Source: Amphritea sp. 1_MG-2023
GTDB lineage: Bacteria; Pseudomonadota; Gammaproteobacteria; Pseudomonadales; Balneatricaceae
Direction of reading: 5' to 3'
Assembly (NCBI RefSeq): GCF_030547545.1
Contig: NZ_JAUOQE010000013.1
Coordinates: forward strand, 46,174-110,173
DNA: 64,000 nucleotides
This document shows, piece by piece, positions 38,414 to 48,429 of this stretch; position 1 is the first letter of the stretch; each line of letters begins with the position of its first letter. Under the pieces are notes generated by a model that had not been told where the DNA came from, ran no database searches, and worked only from the letters and a program-made list of their open reading frames with translations. The position numbers and the translations under genes are program-made.

Positions 38414-40303
38414 TCAATTAAGTCGCGCTATATGATTGATAAACACCTCGGGCTCAATCACGCCGATCAGCGTCATATCCGCTTGTAACATCCCCGCCCG
38501 ATCGAAGAAGATTAACGCCGGTGGGCCAATCACTCGGTAATCACGGCTTAGCTCTTTGGCTGCGTCATCATTCGCGGTGACATCGACTTTAATACTCAAG
38601 AACTCGCTCAGTCCCTGCTGCACGCCGGCATCCGAGAAGGTAAAGTAATCTAACTCGACACAGGCCACACACCAATCAGCGTAGAAATCAAGCATCACCG
38701 GCTGATGATTGGCTTTCGCCTGCGCTAATAACTGATTCAATTGCGTCTTGTTAGTTACCGTGACAAATTGCTGTTCCGTAGCCGCTTGAGCAGGCCCGCC
38801 GACGGCAACGTTTTTCAGGGGTTGTAACAGGCTCGTACCGCCGGTCATGCCACCGATAAACAGCAGCCCACCATAGATGAGTAACACCACCCCGATACCT
38901 TTCCAGAACACCGGCCAACCACGGGTGTTATCCGCTAGCCGATCGAGGGCTTTCATAAACACCGCCGCCACCAGTAAAATAATGGCATACAGGAGCAGTG
39001 CAATACTGTCATCGATGACGCGATCCAACATCCACACCGCAAGCAACAGCAACATCACCCCAAAACCGGCTTTAACACTGTCCATCCATGCACCGGCCTT
39101 GGGTAACAATTTACCCGCCGATGCACCGACGAGCAACAAGGGCACGCCCATCCCCATACTCAAGCTGAACAGTGCCGCCCCACCCAAGATAGGATCACCC
39201 GTCTGACCGATATAGATCAACGCGCCGGCTAACGGTGCCGCCATACAGGGGCCAACTATCAGCGCCGATAACAACCCCATAATCGCCACACCCATCACCG
39301 TACCGCCCTTTTGACCGTTACTAAGGTTATTCAGGCGGCTCTGTAATGCACTCGGCAGTTGTAGCTCATAGAAGCCAAACATCGATAGTGATAGCAGTAC
39401 AAAGACAAAACTAAACAGGCCGATAATCCAAGCATTCTGAAACGCTGCCTGTAGGTTCTCACCGAACAGCCCAGCAATCACGCCCGCAACGGTATAGGTG
39501 ACGGCTACCGCCAGCACATACACCAACGAGAGCAGAAAACCATGCATAGCGGTGGTACGATGCCCCTGCCCGGCAATAATGCTCGAGAGAATGGGAATCA
39601 TCGGGAACACACAAGGCGTCAGAGCCAAGGCCAGCCCGGCGACAAAAAAAGCCCCCAGCGTTAACAGTAAACTGCTACTAGAGATCATGGCGGCGAAGCG
39701 ATCCTGCTCACTCTGTACAACGGCTACAGGGTTACTAGTTTGCTTGACCGTATTCGTTGACTCACTCACCACCGATGCTAAACCATCGACATTAACGCTA
39801 TTCACGGGAAGCTGCTTCAGATCAACAGTGGTAGTGACCGGCGGATAACAGATGCCGCCATCCCAACAGCCCTGATAAGTAATCGTGACGGTACTATCCA
39901 CCGGTTGACCGGTGGTGCTGGTGAGATCCACATCCAGCAACGCTTGATTGTGATACACCCAAACCCGACCAAATAAAGGATCATCCTTTTGTTCGGCTTC
40001 TGAGTAGCGACGCTTCAATTCTGCCACATCAGAGCCATAACGCAGTTCGATTTTGTCGCGATAAAGATAGTACCCCTCTTTAATCGTCCAAATCAGCTTA
40101 AGCTGCCCATCCGTCTGTTCACTATCGAGCAGATAGGCCTGATCGACCGGTAACGGGCCATCTTGTTGCGTACTAAAGGGGTTAGCATTATCAAACAAGC
40201 CGGCCTTAGCGGGTAGGCTAAACTGAAGCAGTAGCAGCATGAGTAGGGCAATGAAGCTAACGCCCAAACGCGGCCAGACAACGGGGTGAAATACGACAGG
40301 CAC
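38414..40303 (-). CDS. dsbD: Thiol:disulfide interchange protein DsbD
   Basis: 629 residues. A signal peptide (about 1-34) is followed by a periplasmic alpha domain with cysteines in YQGCWDGGICYPP. Eight membrane helices carry redox cysteines in LALTPCVFPMIP and IVGPCMAAPL. A C-terminal thioredoxin-like gamma domain holds DWCVACVELDYFTF. DsbD passes electrons from cytoplasmic thioredoxin to periplasmic DsbC and cytochrome c maturation, which this cytochrome-rich cell needs. All three redox pairs are present. Confidence 0.95.
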   Translation of the reverse strand: MPVVFHPVVWPRLGVSFIALLMLLLLQFSLPAKAGLFDNANPFSTQQDGPLPVDQAYLLDSEQTDGQLKLIWTIKEGYYLYRDKIELRYGSDVAELKRRYSEAEQKDDPLFGRVWVYHNQALLDVDLTSTTGQPVDSTVTITYQGCWDGGICYPPVTTTVDLKQLPVNSVNVDGLASVVSESTNTVKQTSNPVAVVQSEQDRFAAMISSSSLLLTLGAFFVAGLALALTPCVFPMIPILSSIIAGQGHRTTAMHGFLLSLVYVLAVAVTYTVAGVIAGLFGENLQAAFQNAWIIGLFSFVFVLLSLSMFGFYELQLPSALQSRLNNLSNGQKGGTVMGVAIMGLLSALIVGPCMAAPLAGALIYIGQTGDPILGGAALFSLSMGMGVPLLLVGASAGKLLPKAGAWMDSVKAGFGVMLLLLAVWMLDRVIDDSIALLLYAIILLVAAVFMKALDRLADNTRGWPVFWKGIGVVLLIYGGLLFIGGMTGGTSLLQPLKNVAVGGPAQAATEQQFVTVTNKTQLNQLLAQAKANHQPVMLDFYADWCVACVELDYFTFSDAGVQQGLSEFLSIKVDVTANDDAAKELSRDYRVIGPPALIFFDRAGMLQADMTLIGVIEPEVFINHIARLN

Positions 40304-40576
40304 AGTAACCTCTTTATCTATATGTCGGATCGATTAGCCTAGTGGACAGCGTCCTGCTCTATGAGTTCGCTTGATGATGTTAATGCACCTAAAAAAGTTA
40401 TCGATGATGTCGATAATGATGCGTAATATCAAAGGCTAGCCTATTTAATGCGATTGTATCATCCGATCACCTCAGTCAGCACTTAAACCTTTTCCCTGAA
40501 TGTGTTACAAAGTACCTCCTTTACGAACGCGCTAACGGGTGTACAGAGTAAAGGCTGTACACTTTAGGAAATTGAG

Positions 40577-41644
40577 ATGTCTGATAACCGAGTCGAAAAC
40601 CTCAATATTGAGAGTAATGAGGTACTGATCACACCCGATCAGTTGAAAGCAAAATTACCCCTGTCAGAAGCCGCGGCTACCTCCGTCATTGAAGGTCGCC
40701 AAATCATTAAAAACATTCTGAAAGGTGAAGATAAGCGACTGTTTATCGTGGTCGGCCCCTGCTCTATTCACGATCCCAAAGCAGCCCTTGAGTATGGTCA
40801 GAAGCTAAAGCAGCTTGCGGAACAAGTAAAAGACACTCTCTATCTGGTTATGCGCGTCTATTTTGAGAAACCTCGGACGACTGTGGGTTGGAAAGGTCTG
40901 ATTAATGATCCGCGTATGGATGACTCTTTTCAAATTGAAGAGGGCCTACATATCGGTCGTGAGCTGCTGTTAGAATTATCGAAAACCGGCCTACCTCTGG
41001 CCACCGAAGCCCTCGACCCGATTTCACCACAGTATATTCAAGATCTGATTGCTTGGTCGGCTATCGGTGCGCGTACCACCGAATCGCAGACTCACCGTGA
41101 GATGTCCAGCGGTCTATCCGGTGCCGTCGGGCTTAAAAACGGCACCGATGGCGGCCTAACGGTGGCCATCAACGCCCTTGAATCGGTTGCTCATCCACAT
41201 AACTTCCTCGGGATTAACGAACAAGGCCAAGTGTCTATTGTGCGTACCCGAGGCAATCAATATGGCCATGTTGTATTGCGCGGCGGCAATGGCAAACCGA
41301 ATTATGACTCAGTCAATGTTGCTTTATGCGAACAGGCACTCGATAAAGCAGGCCTGAAGCAAAACATCATGATTGATTGCAGTCACGCCAACTCCAATAA
41401 AGACGCTGGCCTTCAACCGTTAGTCATGGAAAATGCCACCAACCAAATCATCGATGGTAATAAATCAATCGTTGGCCTGATGGTTGAATCCAATCTCGGT
41501 TGGGGCAATCAAAAAATGACCGACAACCCAGCGGATCTACAATACGGCGTCTCGATTACCGATGCCTGTATCGATTGGGAAACGACCGAGAAAACCTTGC
41601 TCGCTATGCACAATAAACTGAAACACGTGTTACCTAACCGGTAA
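40577..41644 (+). CDS. 3-deoxy-7-phosphoheptulonate (DAHP) synthase, type I alpha
   Basis: 355 residues, the AroF/G/H family. It condenses PEP with erythrose-4-phosphate at the entry to aromatic amino acid synthesis. Conserved blocks are FIVVGPCSIHDPKAALEYG, MRVYFEKPRTTVGWKG, GARTTESQTHREM and MIDCSHANSNKD with the metal ligands. The N-terminal arm that senses Phe, Tyr or Trp is present, but the effector cannot be assigned by eye, so I leave the symbol blank. It is monocistronic, with a strong terminator. Confidence 0.92.
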   Translation: MSDNRVENLNIESNEVLITPDQLKAKLPLSEAAATSVIEGRQIIKNILKGEDKRLFIVVGPCSIHDPKAALEYGQKLKQLAEQVKDTLYLVMRVYFEKPRTTVGWKGLINDPRMDDSFQIEEGLHIGRELLLELSKTGLPLATEALDPISPQYIQDLIAWSAIGARTTESQTHREMSSGLSGAVGLKNGTDGGLTVAINALESVAHPHNFLGINEQGQVSIVRTRGNQYGHVVLRGGNGKPNYDSVNVALCEQALDKAGLKQNIMIDCSHANSNKDAGLQPLVMENATNQIIDGNKSIVGLMVESNLGWGNQKMTDNPADLQYGVSITDACIDWETTEKTLLAMHNKLKHVLPNR

Positions 41645-41662
41645 TTAGCACGGCAGCACATG

Positions 41663-41686
41663 AAAAGGATCTTCGGATCCTTTTTT
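41663..41686 (+). terminator. Terminator of the DAHP synthase gene
   Basis: AAAAGGATC, a TTCG tetraloop, and GATCCTTTT followed by more T. Confidence 0.92.
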
Positions 41687-41926
41687 TATTGCTTAACAAT
41701 CTAAAGCCCTCGTTCCACCCCCTCTATCGGTAATAAAACTACAGTCATACTATCTTTTAGTCGATAGTATTCACCTGAATCGGCCTAAGCTCTTCAGTAT
41801 TAGTAATTTTTTAACGTATAATGCGCCCGCGGAATAATTAATTACGGGCTTACGCAAAGATGTAACGAATAGCCATAAGCTGTTCTGTTAAGCCTCTGGC
41901 TACCAGCCAAATGACAAGGGGATACA

Positions 41927-44155
41927 ATGACCACCACGAATCACACTATTTACTGGACCCTGACCGACGAAGCACCCTCACTGGCAACCTGTTCTTTGTT
42001 ACCAATTGTAAGAACATTTACCAAAGCGGCCGGCATCGACGTTAAAATTAGCGACATCTCTCTCGCAAGCCGTATTCTCTCGGCATTCCCCGAAAAGCTG
42101 AACGAAGAACAAAAAGCGGAAGATGGATTGAAATTCCTGGGGGCATTAACTCAAGACCCACACGCTAACATCATCAAGCTACCGAATATCTCTGCTTCTA
42201 TCCCTCAGCTGAAAGCCTGCATCGCAGAACTTCAAGCACAGGGCTGTGATATCCCTACCTACCCTGAAGCACCTGAAACCGAAGAAGATAAAGCCATTCA
42301 GGCGCGTTACTCTAAAATCCTCGGTTCTGCAGTTAACCCGGTTCTACGTGAAGGTAACTCTGACCGTCGTGCTCCAAGCGCTGTTAAAGCTTTTGTCCGT
42401 AAATTCCCACACTCTATGGGCAAGTGGAGCAAAGCTTCACGCACCCATGCGGATTATATGCGTGACGGTGACTTCTTCCATAGCGAACAATCCATCACCA
42501 TGGAGCAAGCGGGCGATGTCCGTATTGAGTTCGTTGATCAAGCCGGCAATGTTGACGTTAAGAAAGAGTTGAGCCTTGAGCAGGGTGAGATTCTCGATAG
42601 CATGCGCATGAGCTGCAAAGCCCTGCGTGATTTCTTCGAAGAATCCATGCAAGACGCTAAAGAAAGCGGTGTGATGTGGTCACTGCACGTTAAAGCGACC
42701 ATGATGAAGGTGTCTCACCCAATCGTCTTCGGTCACGCAGTAACCGTATTCTACAAAGAACTGTTTGAAAAATATGGCGAGCTGTTCGAAGAACTGGGCG
42801 TTAACCCAAACAACGGTATCAGCAGTGTTTATGACAAGATTGCTACTCTGCCAACCTCTAAGCGTGAAGAGATCGAAGAAGCGATCCATGAGTGCTTAGA
42901 GCACCGTCCAGAAATGGCGATGGTAGATTCGGTTAAAGGTATCACTAACCTGCACGTTCCTTCTGACGTAATCGTCGATGCATCTATGCCTGCCATGATC
43001 CGTAATGGCGGCAAGATGTGGGGTCCTGACGGCAAGCCAAAAGATACTAAAGCGGTTATGCCTGAAAGCACCTACGCCCGTATCTATCAGGAGATGATTA
43101 ACTTCTGTAAAACCAACGGCGCGTTCGATCCAACCACTATGGGTACCGTGCCTAACGTTGGCTTGATGGCGCGTAAAGCAGAAGAGTACGGTTCGCACGA
43201 TAAAACCTTCGAAATCATGGCTGACGGCGTTATGCGCGTTGTCGCTGCTGACGGCACTGTGCTGATGCAACATGAAGTCGAGAAAGGCGATATCTGGCGT
43301 GCTTGTCAAACCAAAGACGACGCGGTACGCGACTGGGTTAAACTGGCCGTAACGCGCGCCCGTCAATCCGGTATGCCTGCTGTGTTCTGGCTCGACTACA
43401 AACGTGCCCACGATGCTGAACTGATCAAAAAAGTTAACCTGTATCTGCAAGACCATGATACCGATGGCCTTGAAATTAGCATCAAAACCTACAATCAGGC
43501 GATCCGTTACAGCATGGATCGCATGATCCGTGGCAACGATACGATCTCTGTTACCGGTAACGTACTGCGTGACTACCTGACCGATCTGTTCCCTATTATG
43601 GAACTGGGCACCTCCGCTAAAATGCTATCGGTGGTACCGATGCTGAAAGGTGGCGGTATGTATGAAACGGGTGCTGGCGGTTCTGCACCTAAGCACGTAC
43701 AACAGGTTGAAGAAGAGAACCACTTGCGTTGGGACTCTCTCGGTGAATTCCTGGCACTGGCCGTTTCTCTGGAAGAGATGGGTATTAAAGAAGGCAACAA
43801 GCGCGCCGAAGTGCTAGCGAAAACACTGGATGATGCTACCGGTAAATTGTTAGAAAACAACAAGTCACCTTCACGTAAGACCGGTGAATTGGATAACCGT
43901 GGTAGCCACTTCTATCTGGGTATGTACTGGGCGCAAGCCGTTGCTGCTCAAACTGAAGATGCAGAACTGGCGGCGACCTTCGCTCCATTAGCAAAAACAC
44001 TGACCGACAATGAAGCGCAGATTGTTGCTGAGCTGAGCTCCGTTCAGGGTACCCCTGCTAACTTGGGTGGTTATTACCACGCTAACCGCGAAGACGTTAA
44101 GAAAGTGATGCGTCCAAGTGCAACGCTAAATGCCGCATTGGCAGCACTGTCTTAA
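41927..44155 (+). CDS. icd: Monomeric NADP-dependent isocitrate dehydrogenase
   Basis: 742 residues, the size of the monomeric IDH-II type, unrelated in length to the 420-residue dimeric enzyme. Motifs include [20 protein letters not shown] near residue 143, the substrate/metal region [18 protein letters not shown] and [17 protein letters not shown] near the end. It oxidises isocitrate to 2-oxoglutarate in the TCA cycle. It acts directly downstream of the aconitases encoded 7-16 kb away. It is flanked by its own terminator. Confidence 0.96.
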   Translation: MTTTNHTIYWTLTDEAPSLATCSLLPIVRTFTKAAGIDVKISDISLASRILSAFPEKLNEEQKAEDGLKFLGALTQDPHANIIKLPNISASIPQLKACIAELQAQGCDIPTYPEAPETEEDKAIQARYSKILGSAVNPVLREGNSDRRAPSAVKAFVRKFPHSMGKWSKASRTHADYMRDGDFFHSEQSITMEQAGDVRIEFVDQAGNVDVKKELSLEQGEILDSMRMSCKALRDFFEESMQDAKESGVMWSLHVKATMMKVSHPIVFGHAVTVFYKELFEKYGELFEELGVNPNNGISSVYDKIATLPTSKREEIEEAIHECLEHRPEMAMVDSVKGITNLHVPSDVIVDASMPAMIRNGGKMWGPDGKPKDTKAVMPESTYARIYQEMINFCKTNGAFDPTTMGTVPNVGLMARKAEEYGSHDKTFEIMADGVMRVVAADGTVLMQHEVEKGDIWRACQTKDDAVRDWVKLAVTRARQSGMPAVFWLDYKRAHDAELIKKVNLYLQDHDTDGLEISIKTYNQAIRYSMDRMIRGNDTISVTGNVLRDYLTDLFPIMELGTSAKMLSVVPMLKGGGMYETGAGGSAPKHVQQVEEENHLRWDSLGEFLALAVSLEEMGIKEGNKRAEVLAKTLDDATGKLLENNKSPSRKTGELDNRGSHFYLGMYWAQAVAAQTEDAELAATFAPLAKTLTDNEAQIVAELSSVQGTPANLGGYYHANREDVKKVMRPSATLNAALAALS

Positions 44156-44200
44156 GCGATATCTCGCCTAACGACACTTTACCGCTGCAGGGCCCGCCTC

Positions 44201-44230
44201 TGTAGCGCTAAAAAATGTAGCGCTAAAAAA
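44201..44230. repeat. 15-bp tandem duplication at the icd terminator
   Basis: TGTAGCGCTAAAAAA occurs twice in direct succession, the second copy merging into the A-run of the icd terminator. It looks like a recent slippage duplication. Confidence 0.8.
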
Positions 44231-44260
44231 ACCGGATCAGTTCACTGTTCCGGTTTTTTT
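44225..44260 (+). terminator. Terminator of icd
   Basis: AAAACCGGA and TCCGGTTTT with a 12-base loop, flanked by A- and T-runs. Confidence 0.88.
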
Positions 44261-44326
44261 ATGCCTCATGCTCACCACGTCGGCTTGCTAATTACGCCAC
44301 GACTAAGCGGCAAGCGCGTGTTTCGA

Positions 44327-45616
44327 TCAGTGCAGTTTCATTTTCGGCTTAACGCTACCGCCGATCTTTTGCGCAAAGTAAACAGCGGATGCCTTTAACC
44401 AACCATGTATAGCGACTTGATGCATGCGATACAGTGAAATATACACCAACCGCGCCAAGCGCCCCTCAACAAACATCGAGCCTTTGGTTAGGTTACCCAT
44501 CAAGCTACCCACGGTACTATAGCGGCTAAGATTGACTAACGAGCCATGATCTTTATAGATATATTCCTGTAACGGCTTACCCTGCTGCGATAGCAAAATA
44601 TTCTTATACACCAACGCGGCCATCTGATGCGCCGATTGAGCTCGCGGTGGCACCCAGCTACCATCCGGCTGCTCACAGGCACAGCAATCACCAATCACAA
44701 AAATCGACTCATCGACACTACTTTGTAAATTGGGGCGCACCACAATTTGACCATTACGGTTGGTCTCAAACAGACCGGTCTGCTTAATAAAGTCCGGCGC
44801 TTTCACACCTGCTGCCCAGACTTGGAGATCGGCACCAATCAATTGTTGATCTTGCGTGATAAAGCCCTCATCGGTTGCTTGAGTGACACGCACATTCTCA
44901 TGAATGGTAATTCCCAGTTCGATCAACTCTTTCTTAGCCGCCTGCGCAATTCGCTGTGGCAATGCGGGTAAGATCCGCGGGCCAGCTTCGATTAGGTGAA
45001 TTTTCAAGCGCTGAGCCGACATCGCTGGCATACCGTAGAACTTAAACAGATCAGCCACATGATTAAGCTCCGCAGCCAATTCAACTCCTGTCGCGCCCCC
45101 TCCGACAATGGCCAACCGCAGCTCTGTGTCTGCAGCACCCTGATTGACTCGCATAAATTGATTTAATAGCGCGCGATGAAAGCGTTCGGCCTGCTGATGC
45201 GAATCGAGAAAATAGCTATGTTCAGCGACGCCTGGCGTGCCAAAATCATTACTCACACTCCCCACCGCCATCACCAGCGTGTCATAGGCGAGTTCCCGCT
45301 CGGGTAACACCTCTTTACCTTCATCATCGCTTAACGACTGTAAACGGATCGTTTTAGCGGCCCGATCGACGCCCATCATGGTGCCCAACTGAAACTCATA
45401 GTGATGAGCGGCACTATGGGCACGATAAACCACGCCATCACTGCTCATATCGAGCGATCCGGTGGCAACCTCATGGAGTAGCGGTTTCCAAATATGACTG
45501 CGATTACGATCGACAAGGATAACCCTTGCGCGTTTCTTTTTGCTCAACTTATGACCCAGCCGGGTCGCTAACTCGAGGCCGCCGGCCCCTCCTCCTACGA
45601 TTATAATAGTTTGCAT
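44327..45616 (-). CDS. ndh: Type II NADH:quinone dehydrogenase
   Basis: 429 residues with two dinucleotide folds: FAD loop IIIVGGGAGGLELATRLG at the start and NADH loop LAIVGGGATGVELAAEL near 165. Also present are WKPLLHEVATGSL, and IFVIGDCCAC with YKNILL near 320-360. The C-terminal amphipathic region fits peripheral attachment to the inner membrane. It oxidises NADH without pumping protons, feeding quinone and hence oxidases such as cbb3. It is monocistronic; the 384 bp upstream (45617-46000) contain no gene that I can support. Confidence 0.93.
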   Translation of the reverse strand: MQTIIIVGGGAGGLELATRLGHKLSKKKRARVILVDRNRSHIWKPLLHEVATGSLDMSSDGVVYRAHSAAHHYEFQLGTMMGVDRAAKTIRLQSLSDDEGKEVLPERELAYDTLVMAVGSVSNDFGTPGVAEHSYFLDSHQQAERFHRALLNQFMRVNQGAADTELRLAIVGGGATGVELAAELNHVADLFKFYGMPAMSAQRLKIHLIEAGPRILPALPQRIAQAAKKELIELGITIHENVRVTQATDEGFITQDQQLIGADLQVWAAGVKAPDFIKQTGLFETNRNGQIVVRPNLQSSVDESIFVIGDCCACEQPDGSWVPPRAQSAHQMAALVYKNILLSQQGKPLQEYIYKDHGSLVNLSRYSTVGSLMGNLTKGSMFVEGRLARLVYISLYRMHQVAIHGWLKASAVYFAQKIGGSVKPKMKLH

Positions 45617-45971
45617 CTGTCATCCTCAAAAAAGTCAGGTTAGCGCTGGTCTCACCAACACTAACCTCACCCATCTGATAAAACAGCGCCGCTATCAATA
45701 CCCGACTACTGAGTCTGCTATGACGCATATTATCCATCGACCACAGGGTGGATCAAGCGATGCATCAGTATAAGTCCTGAGTCGTACTATCAGCCCAATG
45801 GGCGATTAATTCAATACCAACGGCGACATAGAAGCCCAGACGACGACTAGGATACTCCGATAACCTGACATAAACACAGCAATTTATACAGCCGCAAATA
45901 AAGAAATAGAGAACATAGCCCAGAGGAAGCAGCAGACATAAAGCCTTATACCGGGGAAGAGTTGTTAAGCT

Positions 45972-45992
45972 AACGCCTCATTGCGAGGCGTT
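45972..45992 (-). terminator. Hairpin after the sensory cluster
   Basis: AACGCCTC and GAGGCGTT form an 8-bp stem around a 5-base loop, 9 bp beyond the last stop of the minus-strand cluster. There is no long T-run, so it may be weak. Confidence 0.5.
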
Positions 45993-46000
45993 GATTTGGC

Positions 46001-46747
46001 TTAATCGATCAACGTATCGATTAGATCGATCATAAACTCAGTTTGCTCTGAATTCATCGGCTCCCACGATGAGACCCCCATACTGTCGAGCACACGGCGA
46101 CCTTTTTCATTATCTTGCATGGTCAGCAATGCCGTCTGAATCGCTGGAATACAGGCTGCCATACGCGGTCCGACTAACAAGCTATGATGCACAACACCGA
46201 TTTCACTACGCACTAAGACTCGCATACGACTACGAATCAATGCCGATAGCTGATCGTAAGCTGCTTTCAAAAAGAAGCCGACATCCGCATCGTCATTCAA
46301 CAGGCTTTTAGCTCCCACCACGTAACTGCTGTGCTGCTTAATCGCCGTATTACCGCTATCAAGATCAGCAGACTCCAACATGATCATACCTATGGTATGT
46401 ACATCGGGATCATCGGTGGTGGCAATACGACAACCGGGTTTAAGATCCTCAACGGTTTGATAGGCTGATGCCGCGTTAACAGCGATAACCGTTTCATCCG
46501 CCTGACTCGCCGGTCGCGCCACCGCTTGAAAGCCTAATTCGCGAACCAACATCGACGCATCGTAAGGATTCGCATAGATCAGATCAAACGTACCTGCACG
46601 CATCGCTTCACGTTGAGCCTCAAAGCTATCGTATAGTTCTAGGTGAATAGCCATATCCAAGCTGCGCTGTAGCCAGGTATTAAAAAAGTACCAGCCGGAA
46701 ATGTGATCCGGCGCAAAATCGGGGCTAACGGTAAGATTGTATGTCAT
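46001..46747 (-). CDS. PhnD-like phosphate/phosphonate-type substrate-binding protein lacking a signal peptide
   Basis: 248 residues with the type II periplasmic binding protein pattern of PhnD-like proteins: LTVSPDFAPDHISGWYFFN at the start, GTFDLIYANPYDASMLV near 52-68, and IATTDDPDVHTIGMIML at the inter-lobe region. Such proteins are normally exported, but this one begins MTYNLTVSP with no hydrophobic leader or lipobox. It is therefore probably cytoplasmic and a sensor rather than a transporter part. No ABC permease or ATPase is near. Its start overlaps the PAS gene by 4 bp, so the two are translationally coupled. The ligand is unknown. Confidence 0.82.
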   Translation of the reverse strand: MTYNLTVSPDFAPDHISGWYFFNTWLQRSLDMAIHLELYDSFEAQREAMRAGTFDLIYANPYDASMLVRELGFQAVARPASQADETVIAVNAASAYQTVEDLKPGCRIATTDDPDVHTIGMIMLESADLDSGNTAIKQHSSYVVGAKSLLNDDADVGFFLKAAYDQLSALIRSRMRVLVRSEIGVVHHSLLVGPRMAACIPAIQTALLTMQDNEKGRRVLDSMGVSSWEPMNSEQTEFMIDLIDTLID

Positions 46748-47223
46748 GCCTTACACTCCGCTGCCAACAATGTTTGATACAACGCCTCACTCTCTTCGAT
46801 CTTACGTCGAGAAGGTTTACGGCGTACCGAGGTATACCCCACCAACCGACTATTGCGAATATTCGGAATAACCGTCGCTTTAACCCAGTAATACGCACCA
46901 TCTTTACGCAGATTTTTGACATAACCATGCCATTTATTGCCCTGCCCGATGGTATCCCAGAGGTCTTGAAAAGCCGCAGCCGGCATATCAGGGTGACGCA
47001 AAATACAATGTTTAGCGCCAATCAACTCCGCTTCACTATAACCCGACATATCTATAAATGCCTGATTCGCATGAGTAATAATACCCTGCGGATCAGTACG
47101 CGATACGATCAATTTACCATCAGGATAAGGTACTTCACGATCAACCAGCGCAGCTGTTCGCTGCGTACCATCAAAATAGGAGATTGCCACATGAGCCATC
47201 TCTTCAATGTCTTGCTCAGACAT
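46744..47223 (-). CDS. Soluble Aer-type PAS domain protein
   Basis: 159 residues, one PAS domain (about 37-135) with no membrane helix, HAMP or methyl-accepting domain. It carries the Aer core LRHPDMPAAAFQDLW and KWHGYVKNLRKDGAYYW. Counting by eye, Asn53, Arg76, His77, Asp79 and Trp98 occupy the places of Aer residues Asn34, Arg57, His58, Asp60 and Trp79, which affect FAD binding. Flavin binding and redox or oxygen sensing are therefore likely. It lies between roadblock genes and the PhnD-like gene. A chemotaxis role would need a partner, as no signalling domain is present. Confidence 0.88.
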   Translation of the reverse strand: MSEQDIEEMAHVAISYFDGTQRTAALVDREVPYPDGKLIVSRTDPQGIITHANQAFIDMSGYSEAELIGAKHCILRHPDMPAAAFQDLWDTIGQGNKWHGYVKNLRKDGAYYWVKATVIPNIRNSRLVGYTSVRRKPSRRKIEESEALYQTLLAAECKA

Positions 47224-47288
47224 ACTTCAGCCTTATTTACGCCGTAGCGGCTAGCGAATGATGCTCAACCGCTATCGAGGGTTAACAA

Positions 47289-47651
47289 TTAAAGGATTTT
47301 GCCGATCGCTTCAGCCGCGCGTTTCACATCGAGAAAAATTAAACCGAGACGTGCATTCGGCTTAGCCACAACGGTTAACACCGAATCCTGATTGGCGTGT
47401 GTCATCAGAATATAACCCTCATCGCCTTTCACTAACACCTGCTCTAACTCACCACGGGCCAGCTCTTTTGCCGTTCGCTCACCCAACGACAACATCGCGG
47501 CACTCATCGCGCCAACTCTGTCTTCATCCATACTCGATGGCAGTAATGCCGCAATCATCAATCCATCGGTAGAGATCACCGCGGACGCTTCGATATCTGC
47601 AGACGTGCCGTTGAGATCACTCAAAATAGAGGTAAGCATCTCAGAACGCAT
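47289..47651 (-). CDS. Roadblock/LC7 domain protein
   Basis: 120 residues, a single roadblock/LC7 fold: helix MLTSILSDLN, the central strands ASAVISTDGLMIAALLPSS, helix GAMSAAMLSLGERTAKEL, and strands VLVKGDEGYILMTHA and SVLTVVAKP. Bacterial relatives such as MglB act on small Ras-like GTPases or serve as dimeric scaffolds. No GTPase gene is in the window, so the partner is unknown. It lies 65 bp ahead of the PAS gene in the same direction. Confidence 0.9.
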   Translation of the reverse strand: MRSEMLTSILSDLNGTSADIEASAVISTDGLMIAALLPSSMDEDRVGAMSAAMLSLGERTAKELARGELEQVLVKGDEGYILMTHANQDSVLTVVAKPNARLGLIFLDVKRAAEAIGKIL

Positions 47652-47706
47652 AAACCACTCCTTTTCTTAAAGACTCCCATTGTGGAAGCTTATTCAAATC
47701 CAACTA

Positions 47707-48348
47707 TTAATAATCGAGATAGCGCCGCGCTAAGCTTGCCAAAATATCAGCAAAAGCCTGTTGATTGAGCTTGGGCATATCCGAGATGACTAATGTAAAA
47801 CGTTGATGACCGATATAAACAGCCCAACAACCTATCTCACTTTGCCCTGCGGCATTCAGAATACCCCAAGACGCGCCGCGTAATCCTAATTGAGTCGTCA
47901 GCAGTTGTTGATGCCGCTGCTGTAACGAGACTAAATCGGCCGCCATTGCCGCGAGTGCTTCAGACTGTTCAGTTGAGTAGCCCGCCGACGAAAGACAAAA
48001 TCCTTGATCATCAGCCAACAGCGCCTTACCACTCGCGGAAAGCGCCTGTAGTCGGCTCGGCAAAACCTCTTCTAAAGGTCCTCGATTAATCTCAGGTGGC
48101 GTTGTTGCTAACGCGACAAACCCTCGATCCAACAACTGTTGAAACAGCCCCATGGCCTGCTCTTCATCGAGATCGGCAAGTTCTGCCACCAGCTCTAATG
48201 AATACAGCAACTCAAAATCGGTTGATAATAATTGCAACAACATCGCGCGCGCATCATCTGCCGCCGAATTTAAAGTTGCAAAGTAGGCGCCACTTGGAGT
48301 GATAGTGATATAACGAATAGCGTCTTGACTGAAATCTCCCACCAACAT
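47707..48348 (-). CDS. Probable winged-helix plus roadblock-like protein, uncharacterised
   Basis: 213 residues. The N-terminal ~100 residues look like a winged-helix segment: LLSTDFELLYSLELVAELADL, EEQAMGLFQQLLDRGFVALA. The C-terminal half (about 115-213) follows the roadblock pattern: ALLADDQGFCLSSAGYS, EALAAMAADLVSLQQRHQQLL, IGCWAVYIGHQRFTLVISD. This reading is by secondary-structure rhythm, not a database match. It may pair with the neighbouring LC7 protein. It has no signal peptide or membrane helix. Confidence 0.65.
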   Translation of the reverse strand: MLVGDFSQDAIRYITITPSGAYFATLNSAADDARAMLLQLLSTDFELLYSLELVAELADLDEEQAMGLFQQLLDRGFVALATTPPEINRGPLEEVLPSRLQALSASGKALLADDQGFCLSSAGYSTEQSEALAAMAADLVSLQQRHQQLLTTQLGLRGASWGILNAAGQSEIGCWAVYIGHQRFTLVISDMPKLNQQAFADILASLARRYLDY

Positions 48349-48429
48349 TTCTCCGACTACAAACTAAAAAAATTACGCCTCGGCAATTGCCTCGCTACGA
48401 TGTTCGTCGCGAGGCTTAAACGATGCCCC

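Noticed and set aside
45549..45737. 62-codon frame upstream of ndh
   Set aside because: It overlaps the ndh start in another frame with no ribosome site; treated as chance.
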